A DNA stretch of 64,000 nucleotides from Ornithinimicrobium sp. INDO-MA30-4. GTDB lineage: Bacteria > Actinomycetota > Actinomycetes > Actinomycetales > Dermatophilaceae. The notes below the pieces were generated by a model that saw nothing but the letters and a program-made list of their open reading frames with translations, was not told the DNA's origin and ran no database searches. Below are positions 9,587 through 19,031 of this stretch, in pieces; within the stretch, counting starts at the first letter, position 1; the number at the start of each line of letters is the position of its first letter. The position numbers were made by a program, and so were the translations under genes. Location of the stretch: contig NZ_CP091056.1 in NCBI RefSeq assembly GCF_021535045.1, positions 2,294,001 to 2,358,000 on the forward strand. The letters run 5' to 3'.

Positions 9587-10845
9587 ATGGACCCCGCTGA
9601 TTCGCTGACTTCGGGGACCCCACAGGCAGTAAACCAATCGGGTCCCACGTGGTTTCCGGTCTATCCCCTGACTAACCCCATTCGCCATTATGCGTGGGGC
9701 AGCGCCGAGTTCATCCCGCGTTTGCTGGACTTGCCCTACACCGGCGAACCACACGCAGAAGTATGGGTCGGGGCCCATCCTGCTGATTCTTCCTGGGTGA
9801 ATTCAGGCCTGAGTTTGGCGCAGCGAGTTGTTCTGGATCCGCAAGCAGTGCTCGGGTCAAGAGTTCGGGCGCAATTTGGCGACCGACTTCCGTTTTTGCT
9901 GAAGATTCTGACCGCTGCACAACCGCTTTCGTTGCAGGTGCACCCCGATGACGAGCAGGCAGCGGCCGGGTTTGCCGCTGAAGAAGCTGCTGGCCTGGAT
10001 ATTCGCGATCCAGGTCGGCGCTATCACGACCCCTTTGGCAAGCCGGAAATGATTGTTGCGCTGACCGACTTTGAAGCGCTCAGTGGGCTCCGGCCGCTCG
10101 CTTCAACACGACTATTCTTTGACCAACTTAAGGTCGATCACCCCGATTGGCGAGGTCTGAGGGAGTTACTCGCTGGCGACGACGGCGCGGAGAAGTACCT
10201 GCGCAGGGTGTTGGGGGAACGGCAATGGGCTGGCGGCCTGGTGGAGTCCGTGGCACAGGCGTGCAAGGGGTGGATTCAGCCGAAGCCAAGACGATTCTCG
10301 ACCTGGCGGTGCGCTACCCAGCAGACAGCGGTGTCTTGGTGGCCATGCTGCTGAATCGCATTAGCCTCAAGCCCGGCGAGGCGATATATGTTGGGCCCGG
10401 TGACCTGCATGCCTATCTCTGCGGTGCTGGCGTCGAGATTATGGGCTCATCCGACAATGTCCTGCGCGCGGGGTTGACCAGCAAGTTTATCGACCCCGAT
10501 GAATTGCTGAGCTTGACGGACATCAAGCCTCGCCCACCCCGGTTCGTTGGGGCAGAGCGAATTAGCTTGATGACTCACTACGAGTGTCCGGCGCAGGAGT
10601 TTCGCCTCGATGCCGTGGATCTTGGGCCGGAAGAGACGACGTTGACGCTGCCCTGCGATGGACCTGCGGTGGTGCTTATCGTCGATGGCTCAGCAGAAGT
10701 CGTCTCAAGCCGTGGGGTCATCGTTCACTTGCACCGGGGCCGGGCGGCGATGGTTGAAGCGTGCGCTGGCGATGCAGTGACGCTGCGTGGTCACGGCACC
10801 GCCTTCGTGGCGCGGGCCTGGGCGCGAGGCGCGCCACATACCTAG
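9587..10845 (+). CDS. manA: Mannose-6-phosphate isomerase, class I (frameshifted)
   Basis: Zinc isomerase interconverting mannose 6-phosphate and fructose 6-phosphate, supplying mannose donors for the cell envelope. The N-terminal block has NPIRHYAWGSAEFIPRLL, HAEVWVGAHPADSS, and the metal site in LSLQVHPDDEQAA (Q-x-H). After a slip near 10255 the next frame has LLNRISLKPGEAIYVGPGD then LHAYLCGAGVEIMGSSDN, the second metal-ligand region. Length about 419 residues is normal. ATG at 9587 is preceded by GAGG at a spacing of about ten bases. It is convergent with pfkA, which acts on the isomer fructose 6-phosphate; the pairing makes metabolic sense but is not an operon. Confidence 0.88.
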
Positions 10846-10852
10846 GGCGTGA

Positions 10853-11873
10853 TTAGCCGAACAGGATCGCGGCTTCGTCCCAAGCGTGCCGGGGAACGAG
10901 TTTGAGCTCGCTGGTGGCATCGCGCAGGTTCACGGTGCCGATCTCCATGCCGACGAGGTTGACCATGACGCCCCACTCGCCGCGGCTGACGGTGTCAATG
11001 GCTGCGGTGCCAAAGCGGGTTGCCAACACCCGATCGTATGCGGTGGGCACGCCGCCGCGCTGCAGGTGACCCAGAGTGGTGGATCGGGTCTCCAGCGACG
11101 TGCGCGATTCGATCTCCAATGCCAGGTGATCGCCGATGCCCCCAAGCCGTGGGCGGCCAAGGCATCCAACCCGCGCAGCGACACTGCTTCGCCTTCGCCC
11201 TCGGGGACAAAACCCTCTGAGACGACCACTACAGGGGCCCGACCACGATCGTGGGTGCTCGTCATCCAAGACGCGATCTGGTCCATGCCGACGTGGACTT
11301 CGGGGACCAAGATGGCGTGCGCGCCAGATGCGAGACCGGCGTGCAGCGCAATCCAACCGACGTGTCGGCCCATGACCTCAACCACCATGCAACGGTGATG
11401 GGATTCGCCGGTGGTGCGCAGACGATCAATGGATTCGGTGGCGATGGCGACGGCTGTGTCGAAGCCGAAGGTGACGTCGGTGGCCGACAAGTCATTGTCG
11501 ATCGTCTTGGGGACGCCGACCACGTTGATGCCCTCGTCGTGCAGCATACGAGCCACGGTCAACGTGCCCTCGCCGCCGATGGCGATCAAAGCGTCCATGC
11601 CGTGATTGGCCATCACCTGCTTGACCCGTTCAGTGCCACCGTGCGCAAAGGGGCTGGTGCGCGAGGTGCCCAGGATCGTCCCGCCCTGCTTGGACAGGCC
11701 ACGCACATCGTGACGCGGCAGGTCAAAAACGTCGTCTTGCACGAGGCCGCGCCAGCCGTCGCGGATGCCGACAAACGTGTGTCCGTAGATGCGATCGCCC
11801 TTCATCACCGCACCGCGAATCACCGCGTTGAGGCCGGGGCAATCTCCGCCACTGGTCAGGATTCAATCTTCAC
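10853..11873 (-). CDS. pfkA: 6-phosphofructokinase (frameshifted)
   Basis: Glycolytic kinase making fructose 1,6-bisphosphate. In joined frames the start reads [20 protein letters not shown], after restoring one G near 11862; the initiator is then GTG at 11873. Further motifs are ALIAIGGEGTLTVARML, VGVPKTIDNDLSATDVTFG, and MVVEVMGRHVGWIALHAG. The Gly in GGEGT together with Lys in PKTIDND is the combination described for ATP-using actinobacterial enzymes, whereas PPi enzymes carry an acidic residue at the first site. A second slip near 11130 moves the C-terminal 90 residues to another frame (LGHLQRGGVPTAYDRVLATR). Total about 340 residues, as expected. Confidence 0.88.
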
Positions 11874-11916
11874 GTTCCTAGTTTGAGGGGAAGCGTGCCC
11901 AGGGCGCTAATCAGCG

Positions 11917-12324
11917 CTAGTTAAACCAGGGCAGCGCGCGGATCACCAAGTAGGTACCGCCACTGGAGATGGCGGTCGCGAGCGTGCCCCAGGCCATGTC
12001 AATCGCCACGATCGAAGCGGGGTAGCCCTTGAGGACGGCCAGCGCGGTTAGGTTGTAGGTGGCGTAGGCAAAGAAGCCGAGGAATGCTCCCGCGAGCACG
12101 GCCTTGCCAAACGAGCCTTCGGCGAGCGCGGGTTGGGTCGCAAAGTAGGTGATGCCCGCCACGTAGATGACGTAAAAAATCAGTGCGGCCACCATGTTGA
12201 ACTCTGGCTTGAGAATCGAGCCCATGCGCTCGTCATACAACGGCCGACCGACCCGGCCTAGCCAGAAGAAGTCGAGGATGCCAAAGATGATGCCGGTGAC
12301 GACAAGGGAAGCGATGACGTTCAT
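11917..12324 (-). CDS. DUF2177 family membrane protein
   Basis: Intact 135-residue protein with four predicted membrane helices and the family opening IIFGILDFFWLGRVGRPLYD, followed by a second conserved stretch AYATYNLTALAVLKGYP. DUF2177 proteins are small inner-membrane proteins without known function. It stands alone between pfkA (same strand, 43 bases away) and the divergent bioY gene. No regulatory signal is evident. Confidence 0.75.
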   Translation of the reverse strand: MNVIASLVVTGIIFGILDFFWLGRVGRPLYDERMGSILKPEFNMVAALIFYVIYVAGITYFATQPALAEGSFGKAVLAGAFLGFFAYATYNLTALAVLKGYPASIVAIDMAWGTLATAISSGGTYLVIRALPWFN

Positions 12325-12449
12325 GACGAGGCCTTTCGTGGGGTGGGGCGTTGGCTAGATCCTATGAGCCCGGTCGTGGCGCTACCGCCTGGGGGCCAGA
12401 TGTCGCTACTGTGGCGGGGACGTTCCCTTCAACTAGCAGGAGGCTGCTC

Positions 12450-13051
12450 GTGAGCACCGCCGCATTGCCCGTCAGCCTGTCCTGGCCGACCGGCTCATCA
12501 GCCGCAGTATGGCCACTGACATCGTCTTGGTGATGGTTGGTGCCATCACGGTCGGCGTTTTGGCCCAGGTGACTATCCCGCTGTACCCCGTCCCGATCAC
12601 CGGCCAGACCCTGGCTGTCCTCTTGGTCGGTGGAAGCTTGGGTATGCGACGCGGCGTGGCCGCACTCGGCACCTACACGGCCGTCGGCCTGGCTGGCGTG
12701 CCGTGGTTTGCGGAGTTCGGTGGTGGCGCTGCCTACCTGCTGAAGCCCTCATTTGGCTACATCATCGGCTTCATCGTTGCTGCTGGCGTGATCGGCTGGC
12801 TCGCTGAGCGTGAGTGGGACCGGCGCCCAATGCTCTCGATGGCCGGCTTCGGCCTCGCAAGTCTGGTGCCTTTCATCTTTGGTCTGCCCTACCTTGCGAT
12901 GATCACCGGCCAGCACGACATCACCACCGTGCTGACGCTCGGGTTCTACCCCTTCATTGCTGGTGGCATCGTCAAGTGGCTGATTGCTGCAGCGATTTTC
13001 CCCGCCGCGTGGAAGATGATCCGCAAGGTCGACGCGAGCAAGCAAGACTGA
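12450..13051 (+). CDS. bioY: Biotin ECF transporter substrate-binding protein BioY
   Basis: Membrane substrate-binding (S) component of a biotin energy-coupling-factor transporter, about 200 residues with six helices. Family marks include VTIPLYPVPITGQTLAVLL, GMRRGVAALGTYTAVGLAGVP and FGYIIGFIVAAGVIGWLAER. The start is placed at GTG 12450, which has a strong AGGAGG at 12438-12443. From this GTG the frame must shift by one base near 12468 (restoring one C in a C run) to join the main frame, which otherwise opens at an internal ATG. No ATPase or T component (BioM/BioN) lies nearby, so it probably uses shared ECF modules or works alone. A clear biotin-repressor site was not recognised. Confidence 0.85.
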
Positions 13052-13065
13052 CTTCGCATTGTAGG

Positions 13066-13097
13066 GCGGGTAGTAGGCCAGGTGGCCCGCTACCCGC
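13066..13097. terminator. Bidirectional stem-loop terminator
   Basis: GCGGGTAG (13066-13073) pairs with CTACCCGC (13090-13097), with an inner GGCC/GGCC pairing. It lies in the 53-base gap between the convergent ends of bioY and the coiled-coil gene, the expected place for a shared terminator. Confidence 0.65.
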
Positions 13098-13104
13098 TCT
13101 TGCG

Positions 13105-13944
13105 TTATTTGGCCGCTTTGACGGCCTTTGCCGCAGCATCTCGGGCATTGCTTGCCTCGTTCAGACGTTGCTGAGCGGCGTGCAGGAGGCGGCTTGATTG
13201 GAGCACCTCGGCCTCTGCACGGGCCATCTCGCGCTCTGCCTCGGCCAGCGCCTTCGCTGCCGAGGTTCTCGCCTGTTCGGCCTCGCGATCTCGTTGAGCC
13301 TTAGCTTCCTGGATCCGTCGTTGTCTTAGGTCTGGGCCCTCGTCTAGCTCATGAGCCTCGTCTGCGTCGCTTTGTCCACCACCCACGATGGCGGTCAATA
13401 CGGTTCCCGTGCTGGTGCGCGCCGCGGCTTGAGTCACGTCGACCTCGCCAAAACCTGAATAGCTCAAAGTGCGAGTCAACATGCCCGATAGCACCACCTC
13501 TTGAGCGGCAGCATCGGCGAAGGCAGCGATCAGGCTGTCTCGCACAGACTGCTTGAGGGCATCGGACAATGGCCCGTCGCTGACCGCCCCGATGGCTTGC
13601 AGGGTTGCCTCAATGACGGCATCGCGCTGAGGGCGCAGTTTGGTCAGCGATGCCGTGTCCATGGCTGACTGTGCGTGCCGCAAGTGAGCCCCAACTTCGG
13701 CAATGTCGGCCAACACCGGGTGCTGTGCGTGCACCACTCTGTTCAGGGCGTCTGCGCCTTGCGTTGGCTTGCGCAACGCGGTGATCTCTAGCGCCAGACT
13801 CTTGTGGCCATCGGCACGAGCATCCTTGGCCGCTGCCTTTCGCGTCGCGACGAAGTCCTGGGGTGCAGAACGATAAATTTCCGCCGCGGCGTTCGCCAGC
13901 GCTACCTCATCCGGTGACTGGTCATCCTCAGCCGCGCGAGGCAT
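13105..13944 (-). CDS. Uncharacterised actinobacterial coiled-coil protein
   Basis: Intact 279-residue soluble protein. The N-terminal half contains the pattern ITALRKPTQGADALNRVV followed by predicted helices, recalling an uncharacterised actinobacterial family with an A/E-LRKP...A-x-x-x-N motif. The C-terminal 90 residues are an uninterrupted Ala/Glu/Arg-rich coiled coil (for example AEAEREMARAEAEVLQSS). No signal peptide, membrane segment or catalytic motif is seen. Its ATG follows the stop of the MauE-thioredoxin gene after two bases, so the two are almost certainly co-transcribed. A scaffold or partner role is only a guess. Confidence 0.6.
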   Translation of the reverse strand: MPRAAEDDQSPDEVALANAAAEIYRSAPQDFVATRKAAAKDARADGHKSLALEITALRKPTQGADALNRVVHAQHPVLADIAEVGAHLRHAQSAMDTASLTKLRPQRDAVIEATLQAIGAVSDGPLSDALKQSVRDSLIAAFADAAAQEVVLSGMLTRTLSYSGFGEVDVTQAAARTSTGTVLTAIVGGGQSDADEAHELDEGPDLRQRRIQEAKAQRDREAEQARTSAAKALAEAEREMARAEAEVLQSSRLLHAAQQRLNEASNARDAAAKAVKAAK

Positions 13945-13946
13945 AC

Positions 13947-14908
13947 CTATCCCTGAGCCTCGAGGAGTTGTTCCTTGATCTCATCAACAAGTTCAAGGAT
14001 CGCGGTTGGCCCGGTGACTGGGCCACCAGCCATCAGGCCATCGGCGCCCAAGAGGATCGCGGCTGGTCGAGCAGAAGTGAAGTGCTCCGAGAGCGAATGA
14101 CCCACTTCGGTGTAGGCGATGCCTTCCCAGGTTGGCTGACGGTCAAACGCGGAGGTCAAGTCGGCGGCTGTGACGATCCGGACGGCGACCATCGGCAGGT
14201 CCTTCGCGATGTCGGGAATGGCATCGGTGACCCGGACACAAGGGGAGCATGAGGGGAGAGCATCAGCAGCAACACTGCCTGCTGCTGGGCGAGGCCGCGC
14301 AACGTCGTCTTCGAGTCCAGCGATGGGCCGATCAGGTCGACATAAGGGATTGGAGAACGCATGTAGTCTTCGAGGTCCTCGGGGTCAGCTTGCGGAGCTG
14401 CTGAGAAGGCGCCGAGCACTAGGGCCGTCACCAAAGCGGTCACCGCTAGGGCGAGGATCCACCCAAACTGATCGAGTATGCGAGGTGCGGCGACTCCGTT
14501 GAGGGCGAGGTCAGTGATGCTCAGACCGGCTAGTGCGACCAAGACCCCATTGCGCAGCAAAGTCCAGCGATCGACGACACCAGACCCCAGCGATCCAAAG
14601 CAATTACAGTTGGTGTCGCCCTCGTCAGCGACCAGCTTGGCGATGAGCACGAAGTAGCCGACGAAAAGCAGCAGAACAACTACCGCAACTGCTATGCCGA
14701 GTGCCCCAGGCAGAGCCAGCAAGAAAACCGCTAGCGCAATTTCGCCATAGGCATGGGTGCGAGCGAGCCACATTTTGCGCGCTGCCTTGGGGATGCCCAT
14801 GTCGGCCCAGGCGCGTAGTGGGTGCGGGTCACGGGCTTTGGCGACGCCACTGATGAGCAAGATGACTGCCACGATCACGGTCGCGGCAAGCAGAGAAATG
14901 CTGAACAT
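13947..14908 (-). CDS. MauE-like membrane protein fused to a thioredoxin-like domain
   Basis: Fusion of about 320 residues. The first 170 residues form a MauE/DoxX-type four-helix domain: SLLAATVIVAVILLISGVAK, then HAYGEIALAVFLLALPGALG and FVLIAKLVADEGDTNCNCFG, whose N-C-N-C-F-G cysteines are typical of MauE redox proteins. A further helix leads to a thioredoxin-like tail. One C missing near 14255 hides its active site; repaired, it reads LMLSPSCSPCVRVTDAIPDI (a C-x-x-C site), then the next frame continues with MVAVRIVTAADLTSAFD to the end at 13947. MauE-type proteins handle disulfide chemistry of secreted proteins. Start ATG 14908 lies 33 bases from the divergent kinase-like gene. Confidence 0.75.
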
Positions 14909-14941
14909 GTCCCTCAGGATAAGCCGGGATACCCTAAAGCC

Positions 14942-15771
14942 ATGGGTGGACGACGGTTGGCAGTGCACGTCTTGGACACCCGGATAGAAATCGTGTTGCA
15001 TGGCCGAGACACCGATGAGTTGTTTGCCCGCGCTGAAGAGGCCTGGAGTCTCGCCCTCGCGCCGACCACCGACGTGGATGCCGTGGTGGTCGCCGAGTTG
15101 TTGCCCGAGGGGGACAGCGCCATCACCGGACCGTGGGTTGGGAGCCCAAGCCGGGCAAACCGTGGGCTTTCGCAGAGCCAGACCCAGGGCGCTTGCTGAT
15201 GCTCCTCACCCAGTACGTCACCTCGGCCGCCATCAAGGAGCAATCAGGTCGTTTGTTGATGCTGCATGCGGCTGGGTTAGCTCACCCGCAGACAGGCAAG
15301 GCCTCGATCTGGGTGGCGCCAGGCAACATGGGTAAGTCGACTTTGGTGCGAACCCTTGGGCCGAGTTTTAGCTATCTCACTGACGAAACGATCGCCATTC
15401 GACGTGACGGCACGATCGCTCCGTACGCCAAACCAGTCTCGACGAGAGTGGAGGAGGCAGCCGGCGTCAAAGAAGAGCGGGCACCGGGGCCCTTGGGCCT
15501 TAGTCTCCCCGCTGTTGCTGCCCGTCCGGCCGGGCTGGTTTTCCTTGACCGAGTCGCGGCGCATGAGGGCCCAGCGCAGATCGCTGAACTGGACACCTTG
15601 AGCGCCGTTGAGGCCGCTGTCCCGGAGTCGTCAGCTTTTATGGTGACGGACAAGCCGCTGCAGTGGTTGGCGCACATCCTTGAATTGACGGGCGGAGCCA
15701 GGCGCGTTAGGTATTCAGAGGCGTCCGACCTGTTGCCGTTGGCGCGCGAAATCATGGAGGAGGTGCCGTGA
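14942..15771 (+). CDS. HPr-kinase-like P-loop ATPase (frameshifted)
   Basis: About 276 residues. The N-terminal 60 residues (MGGRRLAVHVLDTRIEIVLH...) are poorly conserved. After a one-base slip near 15135 the second part has RLLMLHAAGLA, then a Walker-A-like loop APGNMGKSTLVRTLG, and FSYLTDETIAI, which carries the acidic residues expected of the HPr kinase/phosphorylase fold. Such HprK-like proteins are recurrent companions of PqqD-like proteins in peptide-modification loci; they do not phosphorylate HPr and their substrates are mostly unknown. There is no PTS gene nearby. The stop overlaps the next start by four bases (GTGA), so it is coupled to the PqqD-like gene. Confidence 0.72.
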
Positions 15772-16081
15772 GCGTTCACGAAATCGATGGATTCTCGCTG
15801 GCTCGGCAGGTCAGGGTTGGTGACATCGTTGATGTGCTGGAGCGCGAGGGCGAGGCTCTGGTCCTCGCGAACGGCATGATCCATCGCCTCTCTCCCCTGC
15901 TACCTTGATTCTGCAACGGGCAGAAGCCGGATGGATCGGCATACCTGAGCTTGCTGATGCGCTGGTTACGGAGTTTGGCGACCCACCCGATGGTCATGCG
16001 GGCACCCTGACCGGCACGATGGTTGACGCGTTGGTAACGGCTCACCTCTTGGAGTCGAGAGATTCCGGTTCCTCAAAATAG
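15768..16081 (+). CDS. PqqD-like protein (RiPP recognition element fold), frameshifted
   Basis: Short protein of about 104 residues hidden by a one-base slip near 15898. The first part reads VSVHEIDGFSLARQVRVGDI and VLANGMIHRLSP; the next frame continues ATLILQRAEAGWIGIPELAD, then LVTEFGDPPDGHAGTLTG and a final helix ending ESRDSGSSK with TAG at 16081. The order (strand-rich start, H-R-L-S/N-x-x-A-x-x-I-L helix, E-L-x-x-x-L helix, final L-x-x-x-x-L-L helix) is that of PqqD, the winged-helix fold that binds leader peptides of ribosomally made modified peptides. GTG 15768 has GGAGGAGG at 15756-15763. No radical SAM enzyme or obvious precursor peptide was found within the window, so the ligand is unknown. 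Confidence 0.68.
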
Positions 16082-16082
16082 T

Positions 16083-16101
16083 TAGATCGTCGTAGTATCT
16101 A
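16083..16101. promoter_or_regulatory. Dyad next to the MMPL start codon
   Basis: TAGAT (16083-16087) and ATCTA (16097-16101) form an inverted pair with nine bases between, directly upstream of the GTG at 16105. The site contains a possible -10 element (TAGTAT) and no ribosome binding site is seen, so a leaderless transcript controlled by a dimeric repressor is possible. Confidence 0.35.
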
Positions 16102-16104
16102 TCT

Positions 16105-18207
16105 GTGAAGTCACCTGCAGAGATCATCACTGGGCGCAAGAGCGCCTGGATTGTTGCCGTCGTTACCTTCTTGCTGGCCCTGGCGGTCGCCGGATTCGTG
16201 TCAGATGGTGAGCGCTCGCCGTCGGCGACTGATTCGCTACCGGCCGGCTATGACAGCACCGAGGCGGTCGCGCTGCAGGAGCGGCTGCCCGAGGACGAGA
16301 CCTCTACTGCGATCGCGCTCTTCACGGTTGATGGCGATGACATCACCAGCCAACTGCCCGCCTTGCAAGAGGTGATGGACTCAGTCGCGCCCGAAGGCGT
16401 CACCGCTCAGGTCGTCCCCTCCGAGGACGGATCTGCGGCAATCTCGGTGCTCACCGTTCCGGCCGAGACGGCCACGGTGACTGCCGAGCAGGTGACCCAG
16501 CTGCGCGCTGACTTGGCCGAGGAGGTGCCGGACGGCGTCACGTCCGCCTTGACCGGCCCAGCAGCCATTCAGGCTGACCTGGCCGCAGTCTTTGAAGGCG
16601 CCAACTTCCAACTCCTCGCCGTGACGGCCTCGGTGGTCGCGCTGTTGCTGTTGGTCACTTATCGCAGCCCGTTCCTGTGGCTGGTGCCGCTAATTGTGGT
16701 GGGTGTTGGCGACCGAGTTGCCTCGATTGTCGCGACCAACGTGCTTGAAGTTGCCTCAATCCCGTGGGATGAATCCACCGTCGGAATCCTCTCGGTGTTG
16801 GTCTTTGGTGCGGGCACCGACTATGCACTCTTGCTCATTTCCCGCTATCGAGATGAGCTCAAGCGGCACGAGAGCCGCAACGAAGCGATGCTGCTGGCTC
16901 TGCGGCGCACGGCTGAGGCAGTTTTTGCCAGTGCCTCGACGGTCTTCGTTGGCCTGTTGACCCTGGCCTTGTCGGCCTTCCCGACCACTCGTGGCCTCGG
17001 GGTTGCCTGTGCCGTCGGTATCTTGGTCGCCGCAGCTTTTGCCCTCGTTGTGCTGCCTGCAGTGCTGGTCCTCTTTGGCCGCGGCATCTTCTGGCCGCTG
17101 GTGCCCAAGCTTGGGGCCAAGGCCATCACCGAGACTCGTTCGATCTGGCGTCGCGTGGGTGACATGGTCAACAAGCGCCCTCCGGCCTTCATCATCGGCA
17201 CCCTGGCAGCGCTATTCGTCTTGTCCCTGGGCGTCTTCCGCGTCGACTTGGGCCTGCCGACCTCGGAGCAGTTCCTGGATGAGCCAGAGTCGATCTCAGC
17301 ATCGGCTCGACTGGCCGAATCATTCCCCGCTGGCAGTTCCGACCCAACGGTGATCGTCACGGCTGCCACCGACGAGGCCGAGTTGGCTGACCTTGAGACG
17401 GCGATCGGCGACGTTGATGGCATCGACTCGGTGCGGATGAGTGCCCAAGCCGAAGGCGTCACCACCTTCGATGCCATCACTGAGGACGCGCCAAGCAGCC
17501 CAGAGGCGCGAGACACGATCCTTGAATTGCGGGGCGTGACTAGCCAAACGGCTGACACCTACGTCAGCGGTTCGGCGGCTCAGGCGATCGATGAAGAGGA
17601 AGCCACAGCCGCAGACCGCACGCTCATCTTCCCGCTGATCTTGGGCTTGGTGCTCTTGGCGCTCATTGGCTTGCTGCGCTCGTTCTTGGCGCCAGTCCTG
17701 CTGGTGACCACCGTGGTGATCACGTATGTCGCGGCGCTGGGCCTGTCCTGGGTGCTGTTCACTCAGGTGTTTGGTTTCACCGCCATGGACTCGGGCACGC
17801 CGCTATTGGCCTTTATCTTCTTGGTTGCCCTGGGTGTCGACTACAACATCTTCCTGGTGACCAGAGCGCTCGAAGAAGCCGAAACACTTGGGACTCGCAA
17901 GGGCATGCTGCGTGCACTGGCCGCGACCGGTGGCGTGATCACCAGCGCCGGTATCTTGCTGGCCGCCGTGTTTGCGGCTCTTGGTGTCCTGCCACTGGTG
18001 CTGCTGGCTCAACTCGGCATCGTGATCTTCGTGGGTGTTCTCATCGACACTCTCGTGGTGCGCACGGTGTTGGTGCCGGCTCTGGCGCTGACCCTGGGCG
18101 AGAAGTTCTGGTGGCCTCGCAAGATTGACTCCACCATCGAGGGTTTCGACGCCAGTCGCGGCCTAGCGGGACCTGCGGGCTCGCCAAGCCAGGCCCAGGA
18201 TCGCTAA
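16105..18207 (+). CDS. MMPL-family RND transporter
   Basis: Intact 700-residue inner-membrane exporter of the MMPL type (RND superfamily). Topology is classical: one helix (SAWIVAVVTFLLALAVAGFV), a large periplasm-side loop, five helices including VFGAGTDYALLLISRYRDEL, a second helix plus loop, and five more helices including VALGVDYNIFLVTRALEEAE. The paired G-x-D-Y motifs in helices 4 and 10 are the proton-relay residues. Start is GTG 16105, possibly leaderless. It follows the PqqD-like gene by 23 bases but an operator-like dyad separates them. Substrates of this family are often lipids or small drugs; none can be assigned here. Confidence 0.9.
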   Translation: MKSPAEIITGRKSAWIVAVVTFLLALAVAGFVSDGERSPSATDSLPAGYDSTEAVALQERLPEDETSTAIALFTVDGDDITSQLPALQEVMDSVAPEGVTAQVVPSEDGSAAISVLTVPAETATVTAEQVTQLRADLAEEVPDGVTSALTGPAAIQADLAAVFEGANFQLLAVTASVVALLLLVTYRSPFLWLVPLIVVGVGDRVASIVATNVLEVASIPWDESTVGILSVLVFGAGTDYALLLISRYRDELKRHESRNEAMLLALRRTAEAVFASASTVFVGLLTLALSAFPTTRGLGVACAVGILVAAAFALVVLPAVLVLFGRGIFWPLVPKLGAKAITETRSIWRRVGDMVNKRPPAFIIGTLAALFVLSLGVFRVDLGLPTSEQFLDEPESISASARLAESFPAGSSDPTVIVTAATDEAELADLETAIGDVDGIDSVRMSAQAEGVTTFDAITEDAPSSPEARDTILELRGVTSQTADTYVSGSAAQAIDEEEATAADRTLIFPLILGLVLLALIGLLRSFLAPVLLVTTVVITYVAALGLSWVLFTQVFGFTAMDSGTPLLAFIFLVALGVDYNIFLVTRALEEAETLGTRKGMLRALAATGGVITSAGILLAAVFAALGVLPLVLLAQLGIVIFVGVLIDTLVVRTVLVPALALTLGEKFWWPRKIDSTIEGFDASRGLAGPAGSPSQAQDR

Positions 18208-18939
18208 CGCCGCGAGGGCGGCGGCTAAGCCGGTCACGATCGAGTGCGGCTCGTCGGTGAGGCGACCGACGCTGATCCAGCCCAGGCCCCAGGCCATGGC
18301 CGCGGCGACAGCCCAACGTCCGCCGAGACGCTCGTTGAAGAGGACACCCAGCCCGACAACCACGATCAGCACAGCAACCGCGAAGATGTTGGCCAGGAAC
18401 GGGTGGGGGTCCAGGCCGCTGACGATGAGGGCGGTCGTGATGCTGGCGACGCTGGCTACGGCGACCCAACCCAAGTACAGGCCGAAGGTGCCGTCAATGA
18501 TGATCTTGTCGGTCAGTTCGCGGCTGGGGCGCACCGTCATCTTGCGCAACAAGAGACCCAGGTTGACCGCCAGGGCCAGGATGACGAGCACGCTGACCCA
18601 GATCCAACCCTGTTGGGTCACCAGCAGCCAGGAAGCGTTGAGGATCATCGAAACTGCCGCCAAGTAGCCGATGCGGCGGTGCACTTCGCGCGTAGTCTGT
18701 GAGGGGAGCCACTGCCAGATCGTGTAGGCAAACAGGCCGATGTAAATCACGGACCAGATCGAGAAGGCTGTGCCCGCGGGCGCAAGCAGGGTCGCATCCG
18801 CGGCGAGAGCACCGTCCGCAGTGTCTTCGACGCTGGTGCCTAAGACCCCGACGCCAACGAGCGTGCCAATGAGGCAAAAGACCTCCGAGGCGGTGACCAC
18901 GATCTGTCGTGTGCGGTCGTTTGTCCGTGATGATGGCAT
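18163..18939 (-). CDS. TspO/MBR-like tryptophan-rich membrane protein
   Basis: Intact 258-residue membrane protein. It carries the TspO-type sequence LAPAGTAFSIWSVIYIGLFAY and several Trp-containing helices (WQWLPS, LNASWLLVTQQGWIW). It is longer than classical TspO (about 160 residues) and has extra C-terminal helices, as in the long actinobacterial relatives. TspO proteins bind porphyrins and cholesterol-like ligands; the role of the long form is not established. Its end overlaps the convergent MMPL end by 45 bases, and no terminator is visible between them. Confidence 0.72.
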   Translation of the reverse strand: MPSSRTNDRTRQIVVTASEVFCLIGTLVGVGVLGTSVEDTADGALAADATLLAPAGTAFSIWSVIYIGLFAYTIWQWLPSQTTREVHRRIGYLAAVSMILNASWLLVTQQGWIWVSVLVILALAVNLGLLLRKMTVRPSRELTDKIIIDGTFGLYLGWVAVASVASITTALIVSGLDPHPFLANIFAVAVLIVVVGLGVLFNERLGGRWAVAAAMAWGLGWISVGRLTDEPHSIVTGLAAALAALAILGLAWRARRSR

Positions 18940-19031
18940 GTTGTGCCCTCCCGGTGTGTTGTCTCAAATGGCGTGGTGACAGTCTTTCAGTAGGTGTATG
19001 AAGTGCAACGTTAGCGATGAGGTGAAGGTCC

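Noticed and set aside
14942..15771. Genuine HPr kinase/phosphorylase of carbon catabolite control
   Set aside because: No PTS or ptsH gene is nearby, the N-terminal domain does not match, and it is coupled to a PqqD-like gene, which points to the HprK-like branch.
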